Shown here: piece by piece, positions 1 to 9,041 of the stretch | Layout of the letters: the number at the start of each line of letters is the position of its first letter | Numbering within the stretch: the stretch's first letter is position 1 | Source of the DNA: Glebionis coronaria | Taxonomy: Eukaryota; Streptophyta; Magnoliopsida; Asterales; Asteraceae | Length of the DNA stretch: 64,000 bases | Assembly: GCA_025667525.1 (NCBI GenBank) | Contig: CM046881.1 | Location: 24,873,580 to 24,937,579 of the forward strand | Reading direction: 5' to 3' | Notes under the pieces: generated by a model | Database searches by the model: none | Seen by the model: the letters and a program-made list of their open reading frames with translations, nothing else | What the model was told of the DNA's origin: nothing | Position numbers and translations under genes: made by a program

Positions 1-1019
1 CCAAGTGCTGTTTGATGTTAACACTAGAAGGATTTCCACTCGTCACTGTGATCAATAAAGAGTCACTCTGAGTGTTCTGGCAAGATCATATGATAATGCG
101 TAGAGGCCTGGAACGTGTTTAAATTCATTTAAGAATTAAACCACTGTTGCTTTCCAGTTATCACAAGTTTGATTCATAAAGAATCGCACAAGTCACCTAC
201 CATGAGCTTTTTGATATTCGCTCAAGAAGGATTTCCATCTTCATTGTAGATACTTTCGTATTACTCGGATGTTCAGGCAAGATCATGAAGATTTTGCGTA
301 GGACTCTTAAGATCTTTCTTACTTTTCACAGTGTGTGAAGAAGCAAGGAAATATGAAAGTGTGTCCTAATGAGATATTTGATGATCTCAAATGGCTCTAG
401 ACTCGATCGTGCATTTTGGATTTTTAGTGATCGGAGGCTGGAGAGGAGTGCCACCTTTTCAATACCAATTTATTCGGAGTGAATAAATCAATAGATAATG
501 TGTTGATCTCCGTGTGATTAAAACAAATACCTTTTCAGAGATATTTGAGTTAGCTGGGAAGGGTTGTGCATTGCATCACTGGGTCCATGACGTCTTTCTT
601 CAATATCGAGAATCATTAACAAAAATGATCTCAATAGCATATGTATTGACTCGGTTTCTGCCTAAAGTTGTAAGGAGGGCTTCTTTCTTTACACCCTTTA
701 TCTTTACAATTCTTTTTCATTCTTCAACCCCTTCAATGCTTACCAATACGTCATCACTAGCACCTTGTTGTGATTGTTCCAGTGCTAACTTAAGTACTTG
801 GTCGGCATTCAGCTACGTTCACAATCTTTCTCCATCTTTCCTAAGGACTACTATTTCTAGCTATGGAATGTCCTTGGGAAGATTCCTCCGGTTCTAGAGG
901 AATCATTGGACTTTAACCTATCCTACCATCCTTATGTCACCCCAATCTTCATCATCGTGAATAGAGATGTTTTGGGTAAGTGTATGTCACCATGAAATCC
1001 ATTTTGAAATGCAAATCCA
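1..1019 (-). other. Non-coding DNA, possible 3' LTR side of the minus-strand Copia element
   Basis: No convincing gene is present. In minus-strand order this stretch lies just beyond three polypurine tracts (1025-1266), where a 3' LTR would be expected, and a possible LTR start TGGATTTGC reads leftward from 1019. The sequence does not visibly match the LTR candidate at 7200-7905, so either the two belong to different elements or the LTR runs off the window edge. A GTG-started open frame at 514-897 on the plus strand has no recognisable motif and is not called. Confidence 0.3.
26..310. repeat. Pair of diverged direct repeats, about 199 bp apart
   Basis: Copies at about 26-110 and 225-310 share GAAGGATTTCCA, then GGCAAGATCAT, then a GCGTAG block, in the same order and spacing. 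They are clearly diverged. They may be tandem sub-repeats of an LTR, but no function is evident. Confidence 0.4.
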
Positions 1020-1024
1020 TTTTG

Positions 1025-1266
1025 CTCCCCCTTAACATATGCTACGATATCCGAAAACATTTTGCACATGTCGGGATGAGCTATCACGTTAAGTCAAACC
1101 ATTTATGATTGATCATATCCCATATTAAATCACATTTTCTCCCCCATATTAAAAATATTAACCCAATCGATGTTTTTAATATCAATTGATTTAATAGCAT
1201 TTTAAGTAAATTTGGGAAGAAAAATGCAAATCCAATTATCTTCATAAATTACACAAGCTCCCCCTC
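1025..1266 (-). other. Three polypurine-tract motifs of a Copia element
   Basis: Read on the minus strand, AAGGGGGAG (1025-1033), GGGGGAG (1139-1145) and GAGGGGGAG (1258-1266) recur about every 115-120 bp. The first and third have a nearby AAATGCAAATCCA block, so the module looks duplicated. A polypurine tract primes plus-strand DNA synthesis just upstream of the 3' LTR. Multiple tracts of the AAGGGGGAG type are a described feature of Sirevirus Copia elements; assignment to that lineage is inference. Confidence 0.5.
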
Positions 1267-1279
1267 AAATTAATGAGGG

Positions 1280-1777
1280 TGTGCTGAAACGTAAATTAAA
1301 TACCTTTTAAACACAAGTGTAAGGTATTTATTACGTGCAAAGATCATATATAATAATGAATTCACAAGATTAACAATTTACGAGGTAGGACCTGAATGAT
1401 GGAGAACATCATATGAGAGATTCACATGGTTCTTGTTCACGAATGTTGGTCACCTCGTCACGTCCCCGAGAAACTTAATTCCCGTTGTTGAGTCAAAGCT
1501 TTCCGGTGAAATGCTTGACTTGATTATGAAAAGCGGGTTGCTATCTGAAATAATAGCAAACCATTTTGAGCATGTTTTAAAAGTTTGAACTTCTGCTCGA
1601 ACTTTATTTACAACCCCGTGTCATTATTGAATGACATTTCTAGGTTCGTAAATATTATCGATTCCAGAAGACATGCTCTTTTTATCAAAACATTTTTGAA
1701 TACACAATTTTGAAAGATTTAGAAAAACCTTTTGAGAAATTCTCGAAAAATTGTGTTCAAAGTTTTGAAAAACAATT
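1280..1777 (-). other. Non-coding, hairpin-rich spacer
   Basis: No gene is seen. It holds scattered inverted repeats that look like degenerate members of the array at 1778-2629. One example is GCTAT/ATAGC at 1540-1544/1553-1557, with loop CTGAAATA, the same CTGA-type loop as in the array. Another is the GTGTCATT/AATGACA pair near 1620-1640. Confidence 0.5.
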
Positions 1778-2629
1778 ACTTGAGCTTAAGATGTTGAATA
1801 TCTTAAAAGCGAGCTCAAGTCCGAGAAGTTGTGAACTTCCCGTTGTTAAGGATAAGTTACCATCGGCGATAAACTTTCCTTTTATCTGAAGGACGAGTCC
1901 TAAGCTGACATTTACTTAGAAGTCGTGTTCATGAGCTTGAAAACTTTGACTGTTTAAACGGAAAGCTCATGACCGAGAAAGGTTAATTTCTCGTTACGAG
2001 GAAAAGTTCTCTTATTTAAAAGATACACTTTCCTTTCTGAGCTTAAAACTTCGAATGTTTTAATACAAGCTCATGACCGAGAAAGGTGAATTTCTCGTTA
2101 AGAGGATAAGTTATCATAAACGATAAGCTTTCCTTTATTTTAAGTTCGAGTTACAGTCTGACATTTAACTGTAAGTCATTGTGCATGAGCTTAAAAACCT
2201 CGAATGTTTTTAATTTTAGCTCATGCCCAAGAAAACTTAATTTCTCGTTGTTAGGATAAGTTTATCATCGGCAATAAACTTTCCTTTCTTTGATGCACGG
2301 GTTATCGTCTGATTTTTAACGATAAACCATATACACGAGCTTAAAACCTTTGAATGGTTTTAGGATAAGCTCGTGTCCAAGAAAAATTAATTTCTTGTTA
2401 AGAGGGTAAGTTATCGTTGCGTAGATAAACTTCCTTGTCTCTGAAGTCCGGGTCGTCGTCTGTCATTTAACGAGGAGCCATTATGCATGAGCTTAAAAAC
2501 TTGGAATGTTTTTGATATAAGCTCATGCCCGAGAAAAATTAATTTCTCGTTGTTAGGATAAGTTTACCATCGGCGATAAACTTTCCTTTCTTTGAAGAGC
2601 GAGTTATAGTCTGTGATGTGACTATAAGT
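1778..2629 (-). repeat. Six-unit tandem array of hairpin cassettes
   Basis: Units start at about 1778, 1930, 2038, 2183, 2333 and 2485 (period about 150 bp; the third interval is 108 bp because unit 2 lacks its last hairpin). Each unit holds, in plus-strand order: (a) a long stem such as GCATGAGCTTA/TAAGCTCATGC with an inner AAAAC/GTTTT pair; (b) CGAGAAA/TTTCTCG; (c) AAGTTTAT/ATAAACTT; (d) a stem such as TTATCGT/ACGATAA around a CTGACATTT-like loop. Stems change sequence between units yet stay paired. The array lies downstream of the Copia gag pseudogene on the minus strand, where pol would be expected, and overlaps the last codons of that pseudogene. Confidence 0.8.
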
Positions 2630-3442
2630 CCTTGTTTGCAGCTTAACCATGAATCCCCTGAGACATTTGTTTCCTGATATCTGCTTCTTCAGCAACCAAA
2701 CTCTACGAGTGTCCTTAGTTGAACGGTATACAACGATTGGACCGCTTCGTTCTTTTGGAACATCAACTTTGGTACCTGCATTCTCATTAGGAGTTTGTAT
2801 ACTTTTGCATGGGTTAGAGATATCTATTTTTGAAGCACGTGGGGGTTCACAGTTGGCTTTACTTGTGTCAGAGGCGACCTGAGTAGATGATTCACTTATC
2901 TTAGCTGGCAAACGTTTCCTTTTATAGAAAATCTTAAGTTTAGGCTTAAGTGATGTATCATCCTTTGCAATTTCCTCCCTGGTAGTCTTAGTAGAATCGG
3001 AGACTATCCTAGTTAAAGGGCACTCGTTTCCTACAAGAGTGAAATTTCTACCAGTGGGGCGCCACATTTTACCAATGGGTTTGATTTTAGCGATCCACTG
3101 GGATTTAAGTCTAGCACGGGAGTTCACCTCATTAAGCAATTGTTTGATACAGGAATCATGATTTGCCGTAAAGACACATTTTCTACATGTTTTACAAGTA
3201 GCATATTTAATGTCCGAGTAAGATCTAGAATCCCTAGATGATTGATTGATGCTCCTAGGATTGGGCATACTACGGTTAGCAGTGTTGGGTAAACTAGAAG
3301 GCATCTGACTAGGTTTGAAATTCCTATCTCTTACTTGTGTCTTTTGAATAGCTTCCCTTTGACCAAAATCATGGCGCACATCATTTGAACTAGTTCTAGA
3401 CGTGCTCATTGAACTATTCTTGGGGAAATTAGAGGCAATCAT
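2564..3442 (-). pseudogene. Ty1/Copia gag C-terminal spacer, second fragment
   Basis: This 292-codon open frame starts with a real ATG at 3442 that overlaps the stop of the frame upstream (ATGA), but it is the continuation of the same protein after a frameshift. Near residues 82-97 it carries a C-x2-C-x2-C cluster followed by H and C, a putative zinc-binding knot. This is followed by a basic spacer with WRPTGR and, near the end, RVWLLKK. From recall, this order matches the region between gag and integrase in Copia polyproteins common in Asteraceae. No protease, integrase, reverse transcriptase or RNase H follows. The frame runs into the hairpin array and stops there. It is probably a dead or non-autonomous element. 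Confidence 0.6.
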
Positions 3443-4851
3443 GTGATTAGGTCTGCTAAAACTGTTTTGATCACATTGGGCCTAGTTGCTGGAGTGACTG
3501 GTCTAGAAAACTGAACCAAATCAACTTGGGAGGCAAACCGCGGTCTCGAGGATTGTGGTCGCTCGGATCTAAATGCAGTAGGTTGTCTGACAATCGGTTG
3601 TCTGACAAACTGATTTGTAGGCGGTTTCCCCAAGATTGATGGTTTTTCAAGCTTAGTGTCCACACTAGGTCCTTTACTTTTCCTTAACTCGTTTTTCAAC
3701 GCAGCTATAGCAAAAACCTTTTCCTGTACTTGGGCCTTTAAAGTCTCATTTTCTTTGAGCAAGTTATCTTGGGATGTCAATTTAGATTCAAGCAGTTGAA
3801 TTTGTTTCAAAAGATTATCCTTTTCAGCTTTAGAATCTAACACTTTTTGATCTAATTTTCTTTCAAGAACAACATTTGATTTTTCAAGTTTTTCAAAATA
3901 TGTTTCAAATTTGTCCGTTTTCTTAGAAAATTCAAGTTTGGCATCCTCAAGATCTTTTGATTGCCGAGCTACGATCGTTTCGAGCTCTTTAATCTTGGAA
4001 TCAGAAGCATTCAATGAAGCAGTTATAGGATAATTATCATGATTTTTAGCATTCTGAACAATCTCTCCCCCATTATGACTTACATCGGATGAATCAGAAG
4101 TGGTATTGCTATCACTCTTTTCCATCCCATGTTTGTCATAATTAGGTTCAGAATGCTCAATATGCGGCATTTCATCAGCATATATATCATAAACAACATT
4201 ACATTGTACCATGTTTGCAGGCTCTTCGTCATAAACGGGTAAGGTGTCATCAAGAGAAATCTCGTGAACATTCCCCGACGTGCCACTGAGATCATGTTGT
4301 CCTTCTGAATCCGTGCTCTTGCCATCGTTAGGCTCCAAGTTGTCAACCGTATGACCAATCTCCTCTTGCATCTGCGACATTGATTCTTGCACTCCATTAT
4401 CATACGTTTGCTGAAGTTGTGATTGTTGATAAATCGAAGACGAGACCGATGTCATGAGTTTCAATATTGTATCACGGAAAACACGAAGCTCGGTATGTGT
4501 ATCTCGAAGAAATGATTGGCAAATCACAGAACTTTCAGGCTTAATGAAATTGAATTGGAGGAAAGGCGTGAGTTGTGTCACAAGATCCTTATAGGCAAGT
4601 GCCGATGCAGAGTGATTAAAGTTTCCATGGTTGAGTTGCTCGGCGAGTTGGGTCAAAGTGGTAAAAATTGAGTCGATGAATATATGACGATCTTGTCCAA
4701 AGATTGTCACAAATTCGCTCCCTCCTTGAATCCCCGAAAGAGTGACAAGATGAGACTGGAGCATTTGAAATGAATTTATACCACTTTCTCGAGCTTTGTC
4801 TTGCATTCGATGCAAGTCTCCCTCTTTAAGTGTCGAATTTAACGAGTCCAT
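3439..4851 (-). pseudogene. Ty1/Copia gag-like protein, first fragment with coiled coil
   Basis: The frame is open from 4899, but that end is a TTG codon; the first ATG is at 4851, giving about 470 residues. The N-terminal half is Ser/Gln/Asn-rich without a clear domain, and I do not see the usual Copia gag core or CCHC zinc knuckle. About residues 280-395 form a Lys/Glu/Leu-rich heptad-like stretch, a likely coiled coil for Gag assembly. The C-terminal part (KPSILGKP, RPRFASQVD) continues into the next frame across the frameshift at about 3440. The primer site at 7181-7197 lies upstream on the same strand. The coiled coil is read from the sequence; gag identity rests on recalled similarity. 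Confidence 0.6.
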
Positions 4852-7180
4852 TGAAACTCGAGGAAATTCGATTTGGCTCAAAAGATGTTGTCGGCTCAAA
4901 CGATTATGAATTAAACCCGATCAAAAATCCGTATTTGCTAAAAATATATCCCGTCACGTTGACTCGTCACTTTGTCTTCAAATTCGGCCACAAAAAACTT
5001 TGAACCCGTCAAATATTTTTCCACGTTAATTCTTTTAAAAAGACCCGCCTCAACATGATTTGCCAAAAATTAAAAAAAATTAACTTTAAGATATAACAAT
5101 ATAAAAAGTGAACTTAAAAAAAATAAAATAACTTAACTAAAAATAGAAAATAAAAATAACTTAACTAAAAATAGAAAATAAAAATAGAAAATAAAAATAA
5201 GAATATATTCAAAATAACAAAGTTAAACCATTTCCAAAATATATTCGCTAGTTAAGCCATTTCCAAAATATAGAACATCATATTATCTTACACTTAGTAG
5301 CTTTGAAAGATTAAAAAAAAAACACTTAGGACCACCAAACACGTGATGATACAAGAAAGTAAGGAAGGTCCTAGCAATGAGACGTGACAAGCAATGCTGT
5401 GGTCCACGAGGTATACCCAAGAGGTGTTAGGGAAATATATAATTCACAAACTCCTAAAATATCTCACACCTAAACCTAAACTTTTTCTCCTCAGCCGCTT
5501 ATTTTTCTTTATCCCTACAACTAGATCCAATGACCTCAATAAATCATCATTTTAAACTAACTGAATGAAACAATAGCCACCATCATACTCGTCAAACTCA
5601 CACAAGCAAACCGAAAACCTTTTGTATCATATCAGACTTAACATATAATCCTACACCAATCATAACCACAAACCCTTTGATCTTTTTGATAATATCATCT
5701 TAAAAAAAACAAAAAAACCGCATCTAAACCATGCTTCGAATCGGAAGAACTATGCTTCAGGATCCTTAATAGGGTCTCAGGTAGGTGTTTGATTGATTTT
5801 TCTTTTCATTTTGAGTCCCAATCGAAACAAATAAAACGATTATAACATGAGTGTTATAAATCAATATTTGAGTTCGAATATTAAAATGGGTTTATCCAAC
5901 ATAGATCAGTGATGATGATAACGTGAAGGATCTGTATAGATCATGGCATGCATGTTTTTCACAAAGTAAATCTGAGATCTAGATGTTGTTGAGTCTAGCC
6001 TGTCCGGGTTGCGAGTCGAGTCTTTGTGGGTACGAGGCAGGTTGGTGAGTCGTGAAACGAGGGGAGTCGAGTCAAAGATTGGTTAACAGAGTTGTGTTTG
6101 TAAACGAGGGTGTTTGTGTGAGACTGAGGGTTGAGAGGTCGAGTTTGATGTTAGTTTGGTTGAGTTTGAGAGAGGAGTCGAGGGTGAGAAACGAGGGTGA
6201 GATTTTGTTTGGTTTTTGTTGAGGTTGCCGTTATGTTTGAACAGGATGCTTCGTTCGGAAGAGTTCCGAATCGGAACTTTTTCAAAAATTGATTCGGAAG
6301 TTTTTCAAAAATTGAGTCGGAAGTTTTTCAAAAATTGATTCGGAAGTTTTTCAAAAATTGATTCGGAAGTTTTTTCTTCATCCGGAACTTTTTGTCTTCA
6401 CCCGGAACTTTTTCTTCACCCGGAAGTTTCGTTCACCCGGAACTTTTTTTTGTTCGTCCGAAACTTTTTTCGTCCGGATGTTTTGTTCACCCGGAACTTT
6501 TGGGTTTGATTCGGAACTTAGAGATTGATTCGGAACATTTGAGATTGATACGGAACTTTTGTATCAGATTTGTTGGGACAAAGTTGGACAGTTAGGATTG
6601 GACAGATATCTTTCAAACAAAAATGTGATAAAAAACAGATTAAAATAATAACTAATAACTGATTAAAAAACTGATATAACAATAGAACTGATTAAAAAAT
6701 TTATATAAAAAACTGATTAAAAAAAAATTAAAAAATAAAAAGGATAAAATTGATAAAAAGTTTAGAAAACTAATAATATAAAAAAATTAAAGTGGCAAAA
6801 TTGATTAAAAAAATAAAAAAAAGGACAAAATAAAAGGTTCAATTTAAGAAATTTAAACAAAAAGGCAATCAAAATAGAAGGATTTAATCAAAAAAATACA
6901 AAATTAAAAAGAGAAAAAAAATACACAAACTTTTATAAAAAACACCAACTTTTTATAAAAACACAAACTTTTTAAGATTTGAAAAAAAAAAAATTGATTT
7001 TATATAAAAATTTGTGATTTTTTTATCTAAAAAGTAAGTAAATTTGAAGATTTGATATGATTTAACACATAAAAACACAAACTTTTTATAAAAAATACAA
7101 ACTTTTTAATATTTAAGCATGATTAAATCAAAACCCACCAAAATCAAAAAGAAAATAAAAGCTAGAATAAGCCAATCAAA
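4852..7180 (-). other. Long untranslated leader between Copia primer site and gag
   Basis: No gene is supported. It contains AT-rich homopolymer runs (about 5050-5330 and 6600-7140), a mixed-composition stretch (5330-6240) with nothing recognisable, and a short tandem-repeat block (6253-6560). Lying between the primer-binding site and the gag frame, it would be the 5' leader of the minus-strand element. At 2.3 kb it is long for that role and may include a nested insertion that I cannot delimit. Confidence 0.4.
6253..6560. repeat. Short tandem repeats built on CGGAA(G/C)TTTTT
   Basis: Copies of a 23-bp unit begin at 6291, 6314, 6337 and 6360 (GATTCGGAAG plus a T/A-rich tail). After that, looser units of about 17-22 bp built on CACCCGGAACTTTTT continue to about 6560. 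GTTCCGAATCGGAAC near 6262-6277 is itself an inverted repeat. The 67-codon frame at 6392-6595 is a by-product of the repeat. Confidence 0.8.
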
Positions 7181-7197
7181 CCTTGGCTCTGATACCA
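7181..7197 (-). other. Primer-binding site, tRNA-iMet type
   Basis: The minus strand reads TGGTATCAGAGCCAAGG, the standard plant Copia primer site complementary to the 3' end of initiator tRNA-Met. It sits 2 bp inside the proposed LTR edge at 7200. This fixes the element on the minus strand, with its LTR to the right and its interior to the left. Confidence 0.85.
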
Positions 7198-7281
7198 ATT
7201 GAAGGTCTACGGGATTATTGGCCTATTCTACATAATGGATTTGATGGATTAAGTTGGTTGATTAGATGATAAATATAAAAA

Positions 7282-7360
7282 GATGAAGGAAGGAGATGAG
7301 GGATTAGAGAGAGAAAGGAGAGAAAAGGGGAAAACTAGAGAGAGAAAATAAAGATGGATA
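7282..7360 (-). other. CT-rich (element strand) LTR leader
   Basis: Almost pure purine on the plus strand, thus CT-rich on the element strand. It lies just downstream of the TATA box and looks like the pyrimidine-rich 5' untranslated leader of a plant transcript. Confidence 0.5.
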
Positions 7361-7386
7361 TGATTAAGTGTAATGATAATCAACAA

Positions 7387-7443
7387 CCCCTCCTAACATG
7401 CTAGGAGGGGATATATATAGCCCACCCTACATGTGGGCTATAT
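7387..7443 (-). promoter_or_regulatory. TATA box within two adjacent perfect hairpins
   Basis: The minus-strand TATA box CTATATATAT is at 7411-7420. It forms part of the foot of an 11-bp perfect stem (ATATAGCCCAC at 7415-7425 with GTGGGCTATAT at 7433-7443). The next 24 bp form a 9-bp perfect stem (CCCCTCCTA 7387-7395, TAGGAGGGG 7402-7410). A start site about 25-30 bp downstream would fall in or just past the second hairpin. A promoter role is inferred from position. Confidence 0.6.
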
Positions 7444-7565
7444 GGACTATACATAAAGTAAATAGATCACGAGCCCATTACATAATTATCGTTGGAGCGA
7501 CCGATCCTTCATAAATACGTAAAACGTATTTCCAAAATATAATTAGCTTAATTAACCAGCTTATA

Positions 7566-7825
7566 TCTATTTATGGAAACTTTCTATTTTTAGAAACTTA
7601 TTTATTTTAAGGCAGCTAATCTATTTATGGAAATTTTCTATTTTTAGAAACTTATCTATTTTAAGCAGTAATCTATTTTTGGAAACTTTCAATTTTTGGA
7701 AACATTCTATTTTTGGAAACATTCTATTTTGGAAACTTTCTATTTTTGGTAACTTTCTATTTTTGGTAACTTTTTATTTTTGGAAACTTTCTATTTTAGG
7801 AAATCTACTATTTTTAGAAAGTTAC
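7566..7825. repeat. Array of about 17-bp repeats in U3
   Basis: Roughly a dozen copies of CTATTTTTGGAAACTTT and close variants (TAGAAAC, GGTAAC), the first few interrupted by other sequence. On the element strand they lie upstream of the TATA box, where retrotransposon enhancers often consist of short repeats. Open frames inside are by-products. Confidence 0.8.
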
Positions 7826-7989
7826 TTGTATTTACACAACAAGTATAATAATACAAGAAATACAAGTAATACTTAATCAGAATATACAGAATATACGATA
7901 AACACAGTATGATGACAAAATCAGTAAAACAAGACATGAACGTATAAAACAAGCTAAAACATGATATAAAACCAGTTACGTACTCAGTA

Positions 7990-9041
7990 ATTAGAATACT
8001 TATACATGTATCCTATGTATGTACCATTAGTGAGATAGAAGTAGGACTCTCTTCCGTTCGTCTTCTTCGTTCGCTGGACACAAGGTACGGATTCTCCGTC
8101 CTTTCAGTATGGACATTCTTTCCTTATTAGGATTCCTCGTATGCGGCCAACTGTTTTCCCTATTATACGTTTTATATGTTTTGATTGCTTATGTTTAGTT
8201 AGAATGCCTAAAGCCATATACATGCATGACCAGTTTCACCTAGTTATGGAGGTACCATAACCATAACACTAGAGGCACTGGTGTTATGACTTCCCCACGG
8301 CGGAGTGATTGCTCGTGGCGTCCCTTTCAGCTTTTGGCCATATTATTATTATTATCAGGTGGGGCGTATGGGTGCATCCTAGTTACATGTTTCAACAGAT
8401 TACTCAGTGTGAATGTGTTGTGTGCCTTGCATCCTTCACAAGGAGCTGATCCCTCCTACCCAAAACCAGTATATTAAATTAGAGGAAGCCCCTCTAATTT
8501 GCATGACGAGGTCACCCCTCCAAGTATTCATGCACGTTGATATTTCATGTCCTATATTGGCTAATGGTTAACACGTTAAACAGTTTTTACAAGATAAACA
8601 TAAGGCTTTTCACACTATAAAACCAGTTTTACTAAGATATAACCAGGTTATCCAGGACTTAGTTTCATCCGCTATCTCATGCTTATATGCTTACATTATT
8701 CATGCTTTACTTGTATATTTGTGCACTGAGTGTTATGCTCAGCCGTTACTTTCCTTTCCGTGTCTCAAAACGGCAGGTACCTAAAGTTAGACTGGAGCAT
8801 GTGGAGGACACGCATAGGATGGGAGCAACCTTAGACTTTTTCTCCTCATGCCTTCATATTTCTTGTTTAGTCTTCCTTTTGTTCATTTACTTTATTTATG
8901 TTTTGGGCTTATGTTTGGGGACCGATGTTTGATTCCATTTTACCTTATGGTCATGTATGTCTTACTACATATTACCTTGCATGCTTTGATGACACGCCAT
9001 AATTACGTGTAACGGTCCACTTATCAAAGTGAGGTGTTACA
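7990..9041 (+). mobile_element. 3' part of an LTR, probably Ty3-type (left edge uncertain)
   Basis: The stretch ends GAGGTGTTACA at 9041, an LTR-like terminus, preceded by GTAACGGTCC, which I recall from ends of plant Ty3/Tekay-like LTRs. Beyond 9041 the satellite starts abruptly in mid-monomer. No matching left end (TGTAACACC) is visible upstream, so this is truncated or interrupted by the Copia LTR. The small open frames at 8286-8477 and 8687-8932 have no motif and are not called. Confidence 0.4.

Larger units (their letters stand above)
7200..7905 (-). mobile_element. 5' LTR of the minus-strand Copia element (right edge uncertain)
   Basis: The inner edge is TGAAGG at 7200, which reads CCTTCA on the element strand next to the primer site. 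Going outward there is a CT-rich transcribed leader, a hairpin pair around a TATA box, and an upstream array of about 17-bp repeats: the order expected for U5/R, promoter and U3. The outer edge is not seen directly; 7905 is one possible TG..CA end. I found no matching second LTR in the window. Confidence 0.5.

Noticed and set aside
514..897. 127-codon open frame
   Set aside because: Starts at GTG, has no recognisable domain, and lies in a probable LTR; a chance frame.
5400..5560. Possible host promoter (AAATATATAATTC) in the Copia leader
   Set aside because: No open frame or gene structure follows on either strand.
6392..6595. 67-codon open frame
   Set aside because: By-product of the CCGGAACTTTTT repeats.
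7679..7876. 65-codon open frame
   Set aside because: By-product of the 17-bp repeats; periodic phenylalanine-rich translation.
8286..8932. Two short plus-strand frames with hydrophobic stretches
   Set aside because: Inside LTR sequence; no domain or gene context.
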